From: Pseudorhodobacter sp. MZDSW-24AT
Lineage (GTDB): Bacteria > Pseudomonadota > Alphaproteobacteria > Rhodobacterales > Rhodobacteraceae
Reading direction: 5' to 3'
DNA: 64,000 nt
Assembly: GCF_002794355.1 (NCBI RefSeq)
Contig: NZ_PGOI01000003.1
Span: forward strand, 1 to 64,000
Below are positions 1 to 9,029 of this stretch, piece after piece (the stretch's first letter is position 1; each line of letters begins with the position of its first letter). Made by a program: the position numbers and the translations under genes. The notes under the pieces are model-generated. The model had not been told where the DNA came from, did not search any database, and saw nothing but the letters and a program-made list of their open reading frames with translations.

Positions 1-1287
1 CAGCCGGAAGAACAGACAGCCGCGCCCGACGGGGTAAGCGATGCGCAGGAGGGCGGCGCGACGGTGCCTGCGCCTGTGGTGCCCGATCCGGCCGCGCCTG
101 CGCCAGAGCAAAGCCCGGCCTCGTTGCCGCAGGCCCAGGTGGCGGAGGGGGCGTCCGCGCCCGCCGCGCTGCCGCTGCCGCCGCCCAGCGAGGCGCCGGG
201 CGAGGCCTTGGCCTCGGCCGGGCAGGTGCGCCCGCCCATGGCCCCGGCAACCGGCGAGGCGCCGCAAGCGGCGGTGCAACCGACCGCGCCGATGCTTCCC
301 GCAGCCGAGGGCGCGCCAGAGGCGGCAGACTTGCCGCCCGTGCCGCCCCTGCGCCCCGAGGAAGAGGCGCTGTTGCTGCCCTTGCCCGAAGCCGCCGCCG
401 AGCCGCCGGTCGTGGCGGTGCCAGCAGATCCGACGCCCGAACCGGGACCGCAGCCCGCACCGGTGCCAGAGGGTCTGGCGCTTGGGGAAGGGGTCTTGCC
501 CTCGGCGCCACCGCTGAACGCGGAGGCCGAGGGGGTGGTGACGGGGCGGTTGCCGCGCATCGGCGATGCGCCAGTCGGGGCCGAGGCGGAGCCCGTGGGG
601 GCTGATCCGGCGACGCTGCCGCCGCGCGCGCGCTATGCCCGCCCGTTTGACAATCCGGCGCAAAAGCCGCTGTTCGCGATCCTGTTGCAGGACAAGGGGC
701 AAGAGGGCGTGGACCGCGCCGAACTGGCGGCGCTGGCATTGCCGCTGTCGATCGTGATTGATCCTTTGTCAGAGGGGGCGGCGGAGCGTGCGGCGATCTG
801 GCGCGCGGGCGGACAAGAGGTGGTGATGGCGGGCACCGGCATTCCCGAGGGCGCGGGGCCGGGCGATCTGGAGCAAAGCTTTCAGGTGCTGGACAGCCGG
901 TTGCCGGAAGCGGTGGCGGTGATCGACGCGGATGGCACCGCCTTTCAGGCCAACCGGGCGCTTGCGGCACAGGTGGTGCCGATTCTGGCCGAACAAGGGC
1001 GGGGGCTGGTGACGCTGGACCAAGGGCTGAACGCGGCCGATCAGGTGGCGCGGCGCGAAGGTCTGGCAGCGGCGGTGGTGTTTCGCGCGATCGACAGCGA
1101 CGGAGAGGCGAGCCCGGTGGTGCGGCGCTATCTGGACCGCGCGGCCTTTAAGGCGGCGCAGGATGGGCGGGTGATCGTGATTGGCGATCTGCGCCCCGAA
1201 ACCGTAGCGGGCGTGCTGGAATGGGCGGTGGAAGGGCGCGCCTCGACCGTGGCACTGGCACCGCTGACGGCGTTGCTGGAAGAGTGA
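1..1287 (+). CDS. divergent polysaccharide deacetylase family protein (5' end outside window)
   Basis: The reading frame is open from base 1, so the N-terminus lies to the left; 428 residues are visible. The first ~200 are a Pro/Ala/Glu-rich low-complexity linker, the usual periplasmic spacer of this family in Rhodobacteraceae. The last ~210 residues, from about PLFAILLQDKG, match the YibQ-like divergent polysaccharide deacetylase domain: alternating hydrophobic strands (LSIVIDPL, VAVIDADG, GRVIVIGDLRP) and a final strand VALAPL. The family is related to carbohydrate NodB-type deacetylases but its substrate is not established. It is probably anchored or exported by an N-terminal segment that cannot be seen here. 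Recognition of the C-terminal domain is good; the biochemical role is unknown. Confidence 0.8.
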   Translation, partial: QPEEQTAAPDGVSDAQEGGATVPAPVVPDPAAPAPEQSPASLPQAQVAEGASAPAALPLPPPSEAPGEALASAGQVRPPMAPATGEAPQAAVQPTAPMLPAAEGAPEAADLPPVPPLRPEEEALLLPLPEAAAEPPVVAVPADPTPEPGPQPAPVPEGLALGEGVLPSAPPLNAEAEGVVTGRLPRIGDAPVGAEAEPVGADPATLPPRARYARPFDNPAQKPLFAILLQDKGQEGVDRAELAALALPLSIVIDPLSEGAAERAAIWRAGGQEVVMAGTGIPEGAGPGDLEQSFQVLDSRLPEAVAVIDADGTAFQANRALAAQVVPILAEQGRGLVTLDQGLNAADQVARREGLAAAVVFRAIDSDGEASPVVRRYLDRAAFKAAQDGRVIVIGDLRPETVAGVLEWAVEGRASTVALAPLTALLEE

Positions 1288-1294
1288 GGCGGGC

Positions 1295-1720
1295 TCAACC
1301 GGTGGGCTGATCGGGCTGCATCGGGCGCAGGACGCCCAGCACCGCGCGCAGGATCAACAGGACGGCGGCGCCACAGAGCGCGCCGGGCGCAAAGGCCATC
1401 ATCGCGCCGATCACGCCGCCGATGACAAGGCCGGTGGCGGCGGCGGGCAGCCAGCCGAACCAGCCCAGACGGATCAGCAGCGAGACCACGGGCAGGGCAA
1501 GGATCATTCCGGCAAGGCTGAGAAGTGGCGAGAGCATCAGCGCGGTGCTCGCGGCCCAGAGGGTCAGCGCGGCTTCGGACGGCAGGACGCCGTGAAACAG
1601 GCGAAAGAGGCCGAGGCCCAAGAGCCCAAGGGCCGACGGCAAGAGCACCGCCGCAAGGGCCGCCGCGAGCAGATCACGCCAAGGCGTGTGCATCTGCTCG
1701 GGCGAGTGGATCAGCGTCAC
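1295..1720 (-). CDS. small integral membrane protein, unknown function
   Basis: About 141 residues, almost wholly hydrophobic, with roughly four predicted membrane spans (around LLAAALAAVLLPSALGLLG, ALTLWAASTALML, ILALPVVSLLIRL and GLVIGGVIGAMMAF). I recognise no family. The chosen GTG start at 1720 overlaps the tldD stop by four bases (GTGA), a typical coupled arrangement; an ATG at 1693 is the alternative and would shorten the protein by nine residues. It lies downstream of tldD in the same direction and is probably co-transcribed. It ends eight bases from the convergent deacetylase gene. Confidence 0.6.
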   Translation of the reverse strand: MTLIHSPEQMHTPWRDLLAAALAAVLLPSALGLLGLGLFRLFHGVLPSEAALTLWAASTALMLSPLLSLAGMILALPVVSLLIRLGWFGWLPAAATGLVIGGVIGAMMAFAPGALCGAAVLLILRAVLGVLRPMQPDQPTG

Positions 1721-3138
1721 GCGGCGGACCCGCCGACGGTGAGGCCACCGATCAGCAGGCTGGGCTGGCCGACACCGACCGGCACCCATTGCCCGGCCTT
1801 GCCACAATTGCCGATGCCGGGGTCCAGCGCCAGATCATTGCCGATGGCGCGGATGTGTTTGAGCGCGGTGGCACCGTCGCCGATCAGGGTGGCCCCTTTG
1901 ACGGGCGCGCCGATCTTGCCGTTCTGCACGCGATAGGCTTCGGTGCAGGAGAAGACGAATTTGCCATTGGTGATGTCGACCTGACCGCCGCCAAAGCCCA
2001 CGGCGTAGATCCCGTCCTTGAGGCCGGCGAGCAGGGTCACCGGGTCTTCTTGCCCCGCAAGCATATAGGTGTTGGTCATGCGCGGCATCGGGATATGGGC
2101 ATAGCTTTCGCGGCGGCCATTGCCGGTGGGGGCCACGCCCATCAGGCGGGCGTTCTGACGGTCTTGCATGTAGCCCACCAAAATCCCGTCCTCGATCAGC
2201 ACGTTACGGGCGGAAGCTGTGCCTTCGTCATCAATGCTGATGCTGCCGCGCCGATCGGGCAAGGTGCCGTCATCCAGCACGGTGACACCACGCGCGGCGA
2301 TTTGCTGGCCCATCAGACCTGCGAAGGCGGAGGTTTTCTTGCGGTTGAAGTCGCCCTCCAGCCCGTGGCCGATGGCTTCGTGCAAGAGGATGCCGGGCCA
2401 GCCGGGGCCCAGCACCACGTCCATCACGCCTGCGGGGGCAGGCACCGCGTCGAGATTGACCAGTGCGATGCGCAAGGCTTCGCGCACCACGGGCTGCCAA
2501 TGATCGGGTTGCATCAGGCCCTTGAGCCCGAAACGGCCGCCGCCGCCCATTCCGCCTTGCTCGCGCCGCCCGTTCTGTTCGACGATGACCGAGATGTTGA
2601 GCCGGGCCATCGGGCGCAGATCGCGCAGGCGCAGGCCTTCGGGGCGGAGGATTTCCACCTCTTGATAAGAAGCAGAGAGTGTGGCGGAGACTTGGATCAC
2701 GCGCGGGTCGAGCGCGCGGGCGAAGGCATCGATTTCGCGCAAAGTGTCGATCTTGACCGCGAATGTGGCATCGGCCATCGGATCGGCATCGCCATAGAGT
2801 TTGACATTGGTGCCTTGCGGCGGGGCGGCGAAGGTGCCGCCGCCATCGCCAACCGCCAGACGGGCGGTTTCCGAGGCGCGGCGCAGGGCGCTTTCGCTGA
2901 TTTGCGTGGCATGCGCATAGCCTGCGACCTCTCCTTTCACCGCGCGCAGGCCAAAGCCTTCGGAGGCATCATAAGAGGCGGTCTTGATGCGGCCGTCATC
3001 CAGCACGATGGCTTCGGAGCGGCGGCGTTCCAGAAACAGCTCGCCATCCTCGGCGCCGAGGGTGGCGGCGCGCAGGATTTCCAGTGCCGCCGCCTCGTCC
3101 AGATGGGTCTCGAACGGGCGGAAGGGCTGATCTGTCAT
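1717..3138 (-). CDS. tldD: metalloprotease TldD
   Basis: 473 residues, normal length for TldD. The TldD/PmbA (U62) family acts as a TldD-TldE heterodimer that degrades unfolded peptides and matures microcin B17 in E. coli. The metal-binding motif HEAIGH with the downstream GLEGD lies at about residues 253-263, in the place expected for the catalytic zinc ligands of the active subunit TldD; the partner TldE lacks them. The N-terminal part carries the typical RRSEAIVLDDGRI segment. No pmbA/tldE is visible in the window. The ATG at 3138 follows a GGACAGCCCCC stretch and faces coxB divergently across 184 bases. Confidence 0.93.
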   Translation of the reverse strand: MTDQPFRPFETHLDEAAALEILRAATLGAEDGELFLERRRSEAIVLDDGRIKTASYDASEGFGLRAVKGEVAGYAHATQISESALRRASETARLAVGDGGGTFAAPPQGTNVKLYGDADPMADATFAVKIDTLREIDAFARALDPRVIQVSATLSASYQEVEILRPEGLRLRDLRPMARLNISVIVEQNGRREQGGMGGGGRFGLKGLMQPDHWQPVVREALRIALVNLDAVPAPAGVMDVVLGPGWPGILLHEAIGHGLEGDFNRKKTSAFAGLMGQQIAARGVTVLDDGTLPDRRGSISIDDEGTASARNVLIEDGILVGYMQDRQNARLMGVAPTGNGRRESYAHIPMPRMTNTYMLAGQEDPVTLLAGLKDGIYAVGFGGGQVDITNGKFVFSCTEAYRVQNGKIGAPVKGATLIGDGATALKHIRAIGNDLALDPGIGNCGKAGQWVPVGVGQPSLLIGGLTVGGSAA

Positions 3139-3322
3139 GGGGGCTGTCCTTGATCTGTGTCAAATGGCGCTGCTATGTCGCAACGGTTTCTCTTGTGGCA
3201 GACACCCTAATATGGTTTCAAGACAGCCGGAAACAACGGGATTCTGCCGCGTGTCGCACCATGCGCCAAGGGTGGTCTTCTGACAAGCGGCACCCAAGCC
3301 GTAAAGATAACGGGAACAGAAC

Positions 3323-4270
3323 ATGCGTCTTTGGAACCAAATCGGCGGGGTCGCCGCCAGTGTTGCAGGCTTGGTGTCGGGCAGTGCTGCCGTTGCGCAA
3401 GGCCTTGAAATCGTGGGTGTTCCCACGGACCGGGGCACTGGATTTCAGCCAGCGGCCACCGAGCTTGCCCGCGATCTGCAAGGGCTGGACTGGATGATTC
3501 TGGTGATCATCACCGTGATCACCATCTTCGTCACGGGCCTGCTGGTCTGGGTGATCGTGCGCTACAATCAAAAGCGCAACCCCAAGCCTGCGACATTCAC
3601 CCATAACTCGCCGCTGGAAGTGGCGTGGACGGTGGTGCCGATCCTGATCTTGGTGTTCATCGGGGCGTTTTCGCTTCCGGTGCTGTTCAAGCAGCAGGAA
3701 ATTCCTGTGGGCGACATCACCATCAAGGTGACAGGCTACCAGTGGTACTGGGGCTATGAATATGTGGATGACGGCATCAACGAGCCGAACGCCGAAGGCG
3801 CGACCCCGGTGGCCTTTGAAAGCTACATGATCGGTGCTCCGGCCACCGGCGGCGACAACCGCCTGACCCCGGAAGTCAGCGCGCAACTGGCGGCAGCGGG
3901 CTACACCGATCGTGAGTTCCTGCTGGCGACCGACACCGCCGTGGTGGTTCCGGTGGGCAAGACGATCGTGATGCAAGTCACCGCGGCTGACGTGATCCAT
4001 TCCTGGACGATCCCCGCTTTTGGCGTGAAACAGGACGCGGTGCCGGGCCGTCTGGCGCAGCTGTGGTTCAACGCCGAGCGTGAGGGCGTGTATTTCGGCC
4101 AGTGCTCTGAACTGTGCGGCATCGCCCATGCCTATATGCCGATCACCGTGAAAGTGGTGTCGGAAGAGGTCTATGCGCAGTGGCTGGCCGCCGCGCAGGC
4201 CGGTGATGTGGTGCTGTCGGCAGCGGATATCGAGGCCTACTCGAACGTGCAGCTGGCTGCCAACAACTGA
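3323..4270 (+). CDS. coxB: cytochrome c oxidase subunit II (CuA subunit)
   Basis: 315 residues. Subunit II of the aa3-type oxidase takes electrons from cytochrome c through the dinuclear CuA centre in the periplasm. An N-terminal signal sequence ends near AVAQ (residues 23-26), followed by two membrane spans (about 57-80 and 100-121). The CuA ligands are present: H226 in VIHSW, and C261, E263, C265, H269 and M272 in [12 protein letters not shown]. The aromatic electron-entry segment YQWYWGYEY is at about 139-147. First gene of the ctaC-ctaB-orf-ctaG-ctaE set; also called ctaC. Subunit I (coxA/ctaD) is not in the window, as is usual for Rhodobacter and Paracoccus. Confidence 0.97.
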   Translation: MRLWNQIGGVAASVAGLVSGSAAVAQGLEIVGVPTDRGTGFQPAATELARDLQGLDWMILVIITVITIFVTGLLVWVIVRYNQKRNPKPATFTHNSPLEVAWTVVPILILVFIGAFSLPVLFKQQEIPVGDITIKVTGYQWYWGYEYVDDGINEPNAEGATPVAFESYMIGAPATGGDNRLTPEVSAQLAAAGYTDREFLLATDTAVVVPVGKTIVMQVTAADVIHSWTIPAFGVKQDAVPGRLAQLWFNAEREGVYFGQCSELCGIAHAYMPITVKVVSEEVYAQWLAAAQAGDVVLSAADIEAYSNVQLAANN

Positions 4271-4323
4271 TCCCTTTTCGGAAGGGAAGCGATGTGAATG
4301 GCCCCTTTGCCGGGGCCATTTCC
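4271..4323 (+). terminator. two hairpins between coxB and ctaB, possible attenuator
   Basis: Immediately after the coxB stop lies a short hairpin (TCCCTT/AAGGGA, 4271-4287), followed by a perfect 9-bp stem AATGGCCCC/GGGGCCATT (4297-4320) with a six-base loop and a weak TTT tail. The tail is too short for a strong intrinsic terminator, so partial termination or protection of the upstream coxB mRNA is more likely than full separation from ctaB. Confidence 0.5.
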
Positions 4324-4341
4324 CTAAGCCAAGGATAAAGA

Positions 4342-5277
4342 ATGAGCGACGTTCAGGCCTACCCCCAAAGCGGAGAGGCGCAGTTTGGTGACTATGTCGC
4401 GCTGCTGAAACCGCGTGTGATGTCTTTGGTGGTGTTCACCGCTTTGGTGGGGCTGCTGGTGGCGCCTGTGGGCGTGCATCCGGTGGTTGGCTTTGCCGCC
4501 ATCCTGTTCATCGCGCTGGGGGCAGGGGCCTCGGGCGCGCTGAACATGTGGTGGGATGCCGATATCGACGCGGTGATGAACCGCACCAAGAGCCGCCCGG
4601 TGCCCGCAGGCAAGGTGCAATCGGGCGAGGCTCTGGGATTTGGTCTGGCGCTGTCGGGCATCGCAGTTGTGATGCTGGCGCTTTCGGCCAATCTGTTTGC
4701 GGCCGGGCTGTTGGCCTTTACGATCTTTTTCTACGCCGTGGTCTACTCCATGTGGCTGAAGCGCTCGACCCCGCAGAACATCGTGATCGGTGGCGCGGCG
4801 GGGGCTTTCCCGCCGATGATCGGCTGGGCCGTGGCGACGGGCGGGGTGTCGGTGGAATCGGCGCTGATGTTCGGGTTGATCTTCATGTGGACGCCGCCGC
4901 ATTTCTGGGCGCTGGCGCTGTTCATGAAGGAAGATTACCACAAGGCCGGGGTGCCGATGCTGACGGTGACGCATGGCCGCGCCGAAACCCGGCGGCAAAT
5001 CCTGATTTACACGGTGCTGCTGGCGCCGGTGTCGATCTGGGCCGCGCTGACCACGATTGGCGGGCCTTTCACGCTTGCGGTGGCGGTGGTGCTGAACGCG
5101 GTGTTCCTGAAAGGCGCCTATGACATCTGGAAGCGCCCCGAGCCGGTGGCCGAGGCTGACAAATACGCGGTGGAGAAGTCGTTCTTCAAATTCTCGCTGC
5201 TGTATCTGTTCGTGCATTTCGCGGCTTTTCTTGTGGAAGCGCTGCTGAAAGCCTATGGCCTTGGGGGCTGGGCATGA
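4342..5277 (+). CDS. ctaB: protoheme IX farnesyltransferase (heme O synthase)
   Basis: 311 residues, UbiA prenyltransferase superfamily. It attaches a farnesyl chain to heme b to give heme O, the precursor of heme A for the aa3 oxidase. The allylic-diphosphate-binding motif [15 protein letters not shown] is at about residues 68-82 with the Asp triad D72/D74/D76, and a second polar loop lies near [13 protein letters not shown]. Around eight membrane spans are evident. It sits 71 bases after coxB and its stop overlaps the start of the next small gene by four bases (ATGA), so it is translated as part of the oxidase operon. Confidence 0.96.
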   Translation: MSDVQAYPQSGEAQFGDYVALLKPRVMSLVVFTALVGLLVAPVGVHPVVGFAAILFIALGAGASGALNMWWDADIDAVMNRTKSRPVPAGKVQSGEALGFGLALSGIAVVMLALSANLFAAGLLAFTIFFYAVVYSMWLKRSTPQNIVIGGAAGAFPPMIGWAVATGGVSVESALMFGLIFMWTPPHFWALALFMKEDYHKAGVPMLTVTHGRAETRRQILIYTVLLAPVSIWAALTTIGGPFTLAVAVVLNAVFLKGAYDIWKRPEPVAEADKYAVEKSFFKFSLLYLFVHFAAFLVEALLKAYGLGGWA

Positions 5278-5474
5278 GCTTTCGCCCCGACCACGAGCTG
5301 CACAAGCGGCGGTTTTCGCGCAACGTGGGCCTTGGTGTCACATTGGTCGCGTTTGTGGCGCTGGTGTTTGCGCTGACCGTGGTGAAGGTGACGCGCGGCG
5401 ACCCGATGCAAGGCTTTGACCATACGGTGCGGCCCGAGATGGCGCCCGCCGCAACAGGGGGGACACAACCATGA
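5274..5474 (+). CDS. small membrane protein of the oxidase operon (CoxF-like)
   Basis: 66 residues with one membrane span (about [17 protein letters not shown], residues 25-41), a basic N-terminus ([11 protein letters not shown]) and a short periplasmic tail. A small single-span ORF between ctaB and ctaG is a regular feature of this operon in Rhodobacterales and is sometimes labelled CoxF. No catalytic residues are visible. Overlaps both neighbours by four bases (ATGA at each end), which implies tight translational coupling. A role in oxidase assembly is inferred from position only. Confidence 0.8.
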   Translation: MSFRPDHELHKRRFSRNVGLGVTLVAFVALVFALTVVKVTRGDPMQGFDHTVRPEMAPAATGGTQP

Positions 5475-6040
5475 ACCCAACCTTGAAAACCGCCGCCAAG
5501 CTGGCGGGTGTTGTTGTGACGATGGCGTCGCTGTCTTTCGCGGCGGTGCCGTTTTATGACTGGTTCTGCCGGGTGACCGGCTTTGGCGGAACCACGTCGG
5601 TGGCCGAGGCGGCGCCGGACACGATTCTGGACCAGACCATCCAGATCCGCTTTGACGGATCGACCTCGGGCGGGATGGGCTGGCAGTTCAAGCCGGTGCA
5701 GCGCACGATGACGGTGCGGATCGGAGAAAACGCGCTGGCCTTCTACGAGGCGCACAACCCGACCGACCGCGTGATCGCAGGCACCGCGAGCTATAACGTG
5801 ACGCCGGATGCGGCGGGTGGTTATTTCGCCAAGATCGCCTGCTTCTGCTTTACCGAGCAGGTGTTGCAGCCCGGCGAGACGGTTCAGATGCCGGTGAGCT
5901 TTTTCGTCGATCCCGAGATCGTCAAGGATCGCGAGGGCAAGTTCGTGAAGGAAATCACGCTGTCCTATACGTTTTACGAAACTTCCTTGCCCGAAGAGCA
6001 GGCGGCGCTTGCCGCGCCTGTCACGGGCATTGTAAACTGA
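5471..6040 (+). CDS. ctaG: cytochrome c oxidase assembly protein CtaG/Cox11
   Basis: 189 residues. Cox11-type copper chaperone that delivers copper to the CuB site of subunit I. One N-terminal membrane span (about residues 10-28) is followed by a periplasmic immunoglobulin-like domain. The copper-binding CFCF motif is at residues 124-127 (C124 and C126), and the membrane-proximal [10 protein letters not shown] segment carries a further conserved cysteine, C33. Downstream of ctaB and the 66-residue gene, 25 bases before coxC, all in one operon. Confidence 0.95.
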   Translation: MNPTLKTAAKLAGVVVTMASLSFAAVPFYDWFCRVTGFGGTTSVAEAAPDTILDQTIQIRFDGSTSGGMGWQFKPVQRTMTVRIGENALAFYEAHNPTDRVIAGTASYNVTPDAAGGYFAKIACFCFTEQVLQPGETVQMPVSFFVDPEIVKDREGKFVKEITLSYTFYETSLPEEQAALAAPVTGIVN

Positions 6041-6065
6041 TAAAAAAGAACCGAGGGAACCCACT

Positions 6066-6866
6066 ATGGCCCACGCCAAGAACCACGACTACCACATTCT
6101 GCCGCCGTCGATCTGGCCCTTTCTGGCCGCGCTCACGGCGTTCGTCATGCTTTACGGCGCTGTGCTGTGGATGCATGGGTCCGGTCCTTGGCTGGGGCTG
6201 ATCGGCTTTGTCGGCGTGCTTTATGTCATGTTCGGCTGGTGGGCGGATGTGGTGAAGGAAAGCCAAGTGGGCGACCATACCCCGGTGGTGGTGATCGGCC
6301 TGCGCTATGGCTTTATCATGTTCATCATGTCGGAAGTGATGTTCTTTGCCGCGTGGTTCTGGTCGTTCTTCAAGCATGCCATGTATCCGATGGGGCCGCT
6401 GTCGCCCATCCAGGATGGCCAGTGGCCGCCCGCGGGGATTGAGACCTTCGACCCATGGCACCTGCCGCTGATCAACACGCTGATCCTGCTGTGCTCGGGC
6501 GCGGCGGCGACTTGGGCGCACCATGCCCTCGTGCATGAGAACAACCGCAAGGACCTGAAGAACGGCTTGATTCTGGCGATCGTGCTGGGCGTGTTCTTCA
6601 CCATCCTGCAGGCTTATGAATACAGCCACGCGGCCTTTGGCTTTGCCGGCAACATCTATGGCGCCAACTTCTTCATGGCGACCGGCTTTCACGGCTTCCA
6701 CGTCGTGGTCGGCACCATCTTTCTGCTGGTGTGCTTGATCCGCGCGATGAAGGGGCATTTCACCCAAGAGAAGCACGTGGGCTTTGAAGCGGCGGCTTGG
6801 TACTGGCACTTTGTGGACGTGGTCTGGCTGTTCCTTTTCGCCTCGATCTACGTCTGGGGCCAGTAA
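6066..6866 (+). CDS. coxC: cytochrome c oxidase subunit III
   Basis: 266 residues and seven membrane spans, the normal size for aa3 oxidase subunit III (also ctaE). Recognisable segments are [12 protein letters not shown] at the start, [20 protein letters not shown], and the C-terminal [20 protein letters not shown]. Subunit III stabilises subunit I during turnover and binds lipids in its V-shaped cleft. A ribosome site GAGGGAA lies just before the ATG. Last structural gene of the oxidase cluster before SURF1; an imperfect GC-rich inverted repeat lies just after its stop. Confidence 0.97.
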   Translation: MAHAKNHDYHILPPSIWPFLAALTAFVMLYGAVLWMHGSGPWLGLIGFVGVLYVMFGWWADVVKESQVGDHTPVVVIGLRYGFIMFIMSEVMFFAAWFWSFFKHAMYPMGPLSPIQDGQWPPAGIETFDPWHLPLINTLILLCSGAAATWAHHALVHENNRKDLKNGLILAIVLGVFFTILQAYEYSHAAFGFAGNIYGANFFMATGFHGFHVVVGTIFLLVCLIRAMKGHFTQEKHVGFEAAAWYWHFVDVVWLFLFASIYVWGQ

Positions 6867-6949
6867 GGCCCACGCGCGCGACGCGCTCTTGACCTTACCA
6901 CGAGGCGCGGGCCAATAGGTCCGCGCTTTGCTTTTGGGAGACGGCTTTG

Positions 6950-7630
6950 ATGACTGGTTCTGTGGCGCGTCGCATGATCCTTCCGCTGGTGTTCGGTCTG
7001 CTGGGCACCGGGGTTCTGGCCGGGCTTGGCCTGTGGCAGTTGGACCGTTTGGCGTGGAAAGAGGCGGCGCTGGCGGATATTTCGGCGCGGATCGTGGCCG
7101 CGCCGGTGGCGCTGCCCGCAGCCCCTGACCCGGAGGCAGACCGTTATTTGCCCGTCAAGGCGACGGGGCGGTTTACCGGAGAGGTGCTGGAGGTTCTGGT
7201 CAGCCGCAAGGAGATTGGCGCCGGGGTGCGGGTGATCGAGGCCTTCGAGACTGAGGGGCGGCGGGTGCTGGTGGACCGCGGCTTTGTCGCCGATGGCGCG
7301 CGGGTTTCGCCCCGCGGGCCGGACGTGCCGGATGTCGAGGGCAACCTGCACTGGCCCGATGAGGTGGACGGCTTCACCCCGCCGCCCGATCCGAAAACCG
7401 GCCTGTGGTTTGCCCGCGACGTGCCTGCGATGGCGGCACAGCTTGCGACGGAGCCGCTGCTGATCGTCGCGCGGGCGCCGACGGCGCCGGGGATCGAGCC
7501 CATGCCTGTTGATACCTCGGGCATTCCAAACAACCATTTGGGCTATGCGGTGCAATGGTTTGGGCTCGCCGCCGTATGGTTGGGGATGACAGCGTATCTT
7601 CTGTGGCGTATCAGGCGCAGAACGGTTTGA
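6950..7630 (+). CDS. SURF1 family oxidase assembly protein
   Basis: 226 residues. SURF1 proteins help insert heme A into subunit I of the aa3 oxidase. The topology is classical: an N-terminal span (about VFGLLGTGVLAGLGLWQL, with the conserved GLWQLDR signature), a large periplasmic domain, and a C-terminal span (LGYAVQWFGLAAVWLG; the NNHLGYAVQWF signature is conserved). The ATG at 6950 has GGGAG nine bases upstream; a TTG one codon earlier is less likely. The position after coxC agrees with the function. Confidence 0.92.
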   Translation: MTGSVARRMILPLVFGLLGTGVLAGLGLWQLDRLAWKEAALADISARIVAAPVALPAAPDPEADRYLPVKATGRFTGEVLEVLVSRKEIGAGVRVIEAFETEGRRVLVDRGFVADGARVSPRGPDVPDVEGNLHWPDEVDGFTPPPDPKTGLWFARDVPAMAAQLATEPLLIVARAPTAPGIEPMPVDTSGIPNNHLGYAVQWFGLAAVWLGMTAYLLWRIRRRTV

Positions 7631-7643
7631 AGGCAAGGTTGCG

Positions 7644-9029
7644 ATGAAATACATATCTACCCGTGGTGCCGCCCCGATCCTGACCTTTGGCGAGGCGATG
7701 ATGACCGGTCTGGCCCGTGACGGCGGGCTGTATGTGCCGGAAAGCATCCCGGTGATGGCGCAGGACGACATCGCCGCCTTGGCGGGGTGCAGCTATGAAG
7801 AGATCGCCTATCGCGTGATGCGGCCTTATCTGGGCGAGACCTTTGGCGATGATGAATTTCGCGGCTTGATCGCGGCGGCCTACAAGCCCTTTGGCCATCT
7901 GGCGCGCGCGCCTTTGGTGCAGATGGGGCCGAACCATTTCCTGCTGGAGTTGTTCCACGGTCCGACGCTGGCGTTCAAGGATTTCGCCATGCAGTTGATC
8001 GGGCAGATGATGCAGGCGGCGCTTGCCAAATCGGGCGAGCGGATCACGATTGTGGGCGCCACCAGCGGCGACACCGGGTCGGCGGCGATGGAGGCCTTCC
8101 GGGGCTTGGCCAATGTGGATCTGTTCATCCTGTATCCGCATGGGCGGGTGTCCGAGGTGCAGCGCCGCCAGATGACGACGCCGTCGGAGGCCAATGTGCA
8201 TGCGCTGGCCATTGATGGTGACTTCGACGATGCGCAGGCGCGCGTGAAGGATATGTTCAACGATTTCGCTTTCCGCGACGGGGTGCGGCTTGCGGGGGTG
8301 AACAGCATCAACTGGGCGCGGGTGCTGGCGCAGGTGGTGTATTATTTCAGCGCGGCCGTGTCCTTGGGCGCGCCGCACCGGGCGGTGAGCTTTACCGTGC
8401 CCACCGGCAATTTCGGCGATATTTTCGCGGGCTATATCGCGCGGGCGATGGGGTTGCCGATCGAAAAGCTGGTGATCGCCACCAACCAGAACGACATTCT
8501 GCACCGCGCCATCACCTCGGGCGACTACCGCACCAACGGGGTGAAGCCGTCGATGTCGCCGTCGATGGACATTCAGGTGTCGTCCAACTTTGAACGCGCG
8601 CTGTTCTTTGCCTATGGCCGCGATGGCCGCGCGGTCGGGCAGTTGATGGATGAGATGAAATCGGGCGGGTTCCACATCAGCCAAGGCGCGCTGGAGGATT
8701 TGCGGGCGACATTCGCCTCGGGGCGCTGCTCGGAAGAGGAAACCACGGCGACGATCAACCGCGAATATGTGCGCACCGGCGAGATATTGTGCCCGCATTC
8801 GGCGGTGGGGGTGAAGGTCGCGAATGACCATCTGGGCGCGACGCCGATGGTGACGCTGGCGACCGCGCATCCGGCGAAGTTCCCCGATGCGGTGCTGGAG
8901 GCCATTGGCCAGCGCCCCGAACTGCCGCCGCGCATGGCCGATCTGTTCGACCGGCGTGAGCGGCTGACCCGCGTGCCCAATGATCTGGGCCGCATCCAAT
9001 CCTTGATCCGCGAAAGGATCGCATCTTGA
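7644..9029 (+). CDS. thrC: threonine synthase
   Basis: 461 residues. Converts O-phosphohomoserine to threonine using PLP. The N-terminal YISTRG segment and the PLP-lysine motif LAFKDFAMQ (K112) are present, with the phosphate-binding ATSGDTGSAA at about 139-148. Length and motifs fit the long, class II threonine synthase of proteobacteria. It starts 13 bases after the SURF1 stop, and its own stop overlaps the TTG start of the M16 peptidase gene, an order common in this family. Confidence 0.96.
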   Translation: MKYISTRGAAPILTFGEAMMTGLARDGGLYVPESIPVMAQDDIAALAGCSYEEIAYRVMRPYLGETFGDDEFRGLIAAAYKPFGHLARAPLVQMGPNHFLLELFHGPTLAFKDFAMQLIGQMMQAALAKSGERITIVGATSGDTGSAAMEAFRGLANVDLFILYPHGRVSEVQRRQMTTPSEANVHALAIDGDFDDAQARVKDMFNDFAFRDGVRLAGVNSINWARVLAQVVYYFSAAVSLGAPHRAVSFTVPTGNFGDIFAGYIARAMGLPIEKLVIATNQNDILHRAITSGDYRTNGVKPSMSPSMDIQVSSNFERALFFAYGRDGRAVGQLMDEMKSGGFHISQGALEDLRATFASGRCSEEETTATINREYVRTGEILCPHSAVGVKVANDHLGATPMVTLATAHPAKFPDAVLEAIGQRPELPPRMADLFDRRERLTRVPNDLGRIQSLIRERIAS